Below the pieces are notes generated by a model that did not search any database, was not told the DNA's origin, and saw only the letters and a program-made list of their open reading frames with translations. From Actinomycetota bacterium (GTDB lineage: Bacteria > Actinomycetota > Actinomycetes > Mycobacteriales > Micromonosporaceae): a stretch of DNA of 64,000 bases. Location of the stretch: contig VAWN01000021.1 of NCBI GenBank assembly GCA_005885555.1, positions 3,884 to 67,883 on the forward strand. Reading direction: 5' to 3'. Of the stretch, positions 62,786-64,000 are shown piece by piece. Position 1 is the stretch's first letter; each line of letters begins with the position of its first letter. A program made the translations under genes and the position numbers.

Positions 62786-63939
62786 TCGACGAGTTGCGCA
62801 CGCCGCCCGGGGAGGCGGCGCTGGTGCTCGCGTCGTCGCTCGGGGCCGCCGATCCGCTCGCCGCGGCGGCGGCGCTGCGCCGGCACGGCGTCCCGGCCGA
62901 CCTGGCCGCCGCCGCGCTGACCCAGGCCGAACTGCGGCGCCGGGCGGTCGCCAAGTTCGGCCCGGACGCCGCGCGGATGTTCTTCACGCGGGCGGGGCTG
63001 GAGCAGGCGACGCGGGTACCGGTGGCGGACCGGCGGGCCGCCCGGCTCAGCGCGGCCGGCGTCCGGTCGGTCGCCGACCTCGGTTGCGGTATCGGCGCGG
63101 ACACCCTGGCGTTCGCCCGGGCCGGCATCCGGGTCCTGGCGGTCGAGGCCGACCCGCCGACCGCGTCGGTCGCCGCCGCCAATGCCGCGGTACTGGGGCT
63201 GGCCGGCCTGGTCGAGGTGCGGTGCGCCGACGCCCGCGCGGCCGACCTGTCCGGGGTCGACGCGGTGTTCTGCGATCCGGCACGCCGCCGGGGTACCGGC
63301 CGGGTGTTCGACCCGCGCGCCTGGTCGCCGTCGTGGGACTTCGTCGCGGCGCTGCCCGGCCGGGTACCGGCGACGGTCCTCAAGCTGGCTCCGGGTACCG
63401 ATCACGCGCTGATCCCGGCCGGCGCCGAAGCGGAGTGGGTGTCGGTGGACGGCGACGTGGTGGAGGCGGCGTTCTGGTGCGGCCCGCTGGCCGAGGTACC
63501 CCGGCGGGCTTCCCTGCTGCCGTCGCGCGCGGTGCTGACCGGGTCGGGTGTCGTGGCGGCCCCGGTCGGGCCGGTGCGCCGGTACCTGTTCGATCCGGAC
63601 GGCGCGGTGGTGCGCGCGCACCTCGTGGCGGAGTTCGCGGCGACCGTGGACGGTACCCTCGCCGACCCGCAGATCGCCTACGTGTACAGCGACGCGCCGG
63701 CCGCCACGCCGTTCGCGCGCCGGTACGAGGTGCTGGACGTGCTGCCGTTCTCGGTCAAGCGGCTGCGCGCGGTGCTGCGGGAGCGCGGCACCGGCCGGCT
63801 GACGGTGAAGAAGCGCGGTTCGCCGGTTGACCCCGACCAGTTGCGTACCGCGATGCGCCTGTCCGGAACGGCGGAGGCGACGGTGGTGCTGACCCGGGTC
63901 GCCGGCGCGCCGACCGCACTGCTGGTCGAGCCGGGCTGA
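62782..63939 (+). CDS. Class I SAM-dependent methyltransferase, THUMP-like C-terminus
   Basis: 385 residues, GTG at 62782 overlapping the ROK gene stop (GTGA). A helical N-terminus (AAAALRRHGVPADLAAAALTQAELRRRAVAKFG) is followed by the SAM motif VADLGCGIGADTLAFARAG, VEADPPTASVAAANAAV, DAVFCDPARRRGTGRVFD, in which DPARR stands for the DPPY-type motif, and a C-terminal THUMP-like part (SVKRLRAVLRERGTGRLTVKKRG). Substrate unknown; related proteins are thought to be RNA methyltransferases. It ends 61 bp before the window edge. Confidence 0.9.
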   Translation: MIDELRTPPGEAALVLASSLGAADPLAAAAALRRHGVPADLAAAALTQAELRRRAVAKFGPDAARMFFTRAGLEQATRVPVADRRAARLSAAGVRSVADLGCGIGADTLAFARAGIRVLAVEADPPTASVAAANAAVLGLAGLVEVRCADARAADLSGVDAVFCDPARRRGTGRVFDPRAWSPSWDFVAALPGRVPATVLKLAPGTDHALIPAGAEAEWVSVDGDVVEAAFWCGPLAEVPRRASLLPSRAVLTGSGVVAAPVGPVRRYLFDPDGAVVRAHLVAEFAATVDGTLADPQIAYVYSDAPAATPFARRYEVLDVLPFSVKRLRAVLRERGTGRLTVKKRGSPVDPDQLRTAMRLSGTAEATVVLTRVAGAPTALLVEPG

Positions 63940-63981
63940 TCCGTCGACGCTTGATCCGTCGAGGCCTGATCCGTCGAGGCT
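63937..63981. repeat. Three tandem 15-bp repeats starting at the methyltransferase stop
   Basis: TGATCCGTCGACGCT, TGATCCGTCGAGGCC and TGATCCGTCGAGGCT follow one another; the first TGA is the stop codon of the gene. Confidence 0.85.
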
Positions 63982-64000
63982 ACGGGCGCAGGCCGGTGCG

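Overview
The window is chromosomal DNA of a high-G+C actinomycete, most likely a member of the Micromonosporaceae. Evidence: very high G+C with almost every third codon position G or C, many GTG/TTG starts and some leaderless ones, WhiB-family and BldM-like developmental regulators, a Cdc48-like actinobacterial AAA ATPase, two CIRCE operators in front of groES, and the gene order guaA ... choD-like - guaB3 - guaB - DUF5319 - bldM/whiD - groEL - groES, which is conserved in outline in Mycobacterium and Streptomyces. GGTACC and the 13-mer GTCCACWGTGGAC are strikingly frequent.

Layout. 1-8.8 kb: a truncated double-GNAT gene, threonine synthase under a SAM-I riboswitch (with an apparent frameshift), an ABC-2 permease paired with a hydrolase-ABC ATPase fusion, and a Cdc48-like ATPase. 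8.8-16.6 kb: isocitrate and malate dehydrogenases, then a complete peptide-type ABC importer (dppABCDF-like). 16.6-25 kb: a small acidic repeat protein, purH-purN, a DUF4190 protein (frameshifted), a DUF6350/PerM-type membrane protein, sucCD, an IcmB-type B12-binding subunit and a degenerate M23 (LytM) protein. 25-29.6 kb: PcrA/UvrD helicase, two small membrane proteins, a chorismate mutase preceded by a leader peptide containing Phe-Phe-Tyr-Tyr and a terminator hairpin, and a frameshifted PIG-L deacetylase. 29.6-38 kb: a PspC-type envelope-stress module (response regulator, PspC-histidine kinase, PspC/LiaF-like protein, small PspC protein) interleaved with psd/pssA and a duplicated pair of tandem-NUDIX genes.

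38-49.5 kb: guaA, then what looks like an accessory block: SARP-type regulator, membrane protein, DUF72 protein, two GMC-type flavin oxidoreductases both carrying a CxxCxxCxxxC motif, an NAD-dependent epimerase/dehydrogenase, a dolichyl-phosphate-mannose-synthase-like glycosyltransferase and a large polytopic membrane protein. 49.5-58.1 kb: guaB3, guaB, DUF5319, bldM-whiD, a sulfite-oxidase-like molybdoprotein and groESL. 58.1-64 kb: a xylose-type CUT2 sugar ABC importer with its ROK repressor and a THUMP-like methyltransferase.

Working together: icd, mdh, sucCD and icmB feed the TCA cycle and branched-chain/odd-chain acyl-CoA entry. purH, purN, guaA, guaB and guaB3 form a dispersed purine set. 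psd and pssA make phosphatidylethanolamine. The PspC genes probably sense envelope stress.

Best candidates for something little described: the accessory GMC/glycosyltransferase block; the hydrolase-ABC fusion exporter; the aromatic-amino-acid attenuator of chorismate mutase; SAM control of threonine synthase; and the families of palindromic and tandem repeats placed around gene ends. Three genes (thrC, the DUF4190 gene, the PIG-L gene) are each broken by one missing base, which may be real or an assembly artefact.
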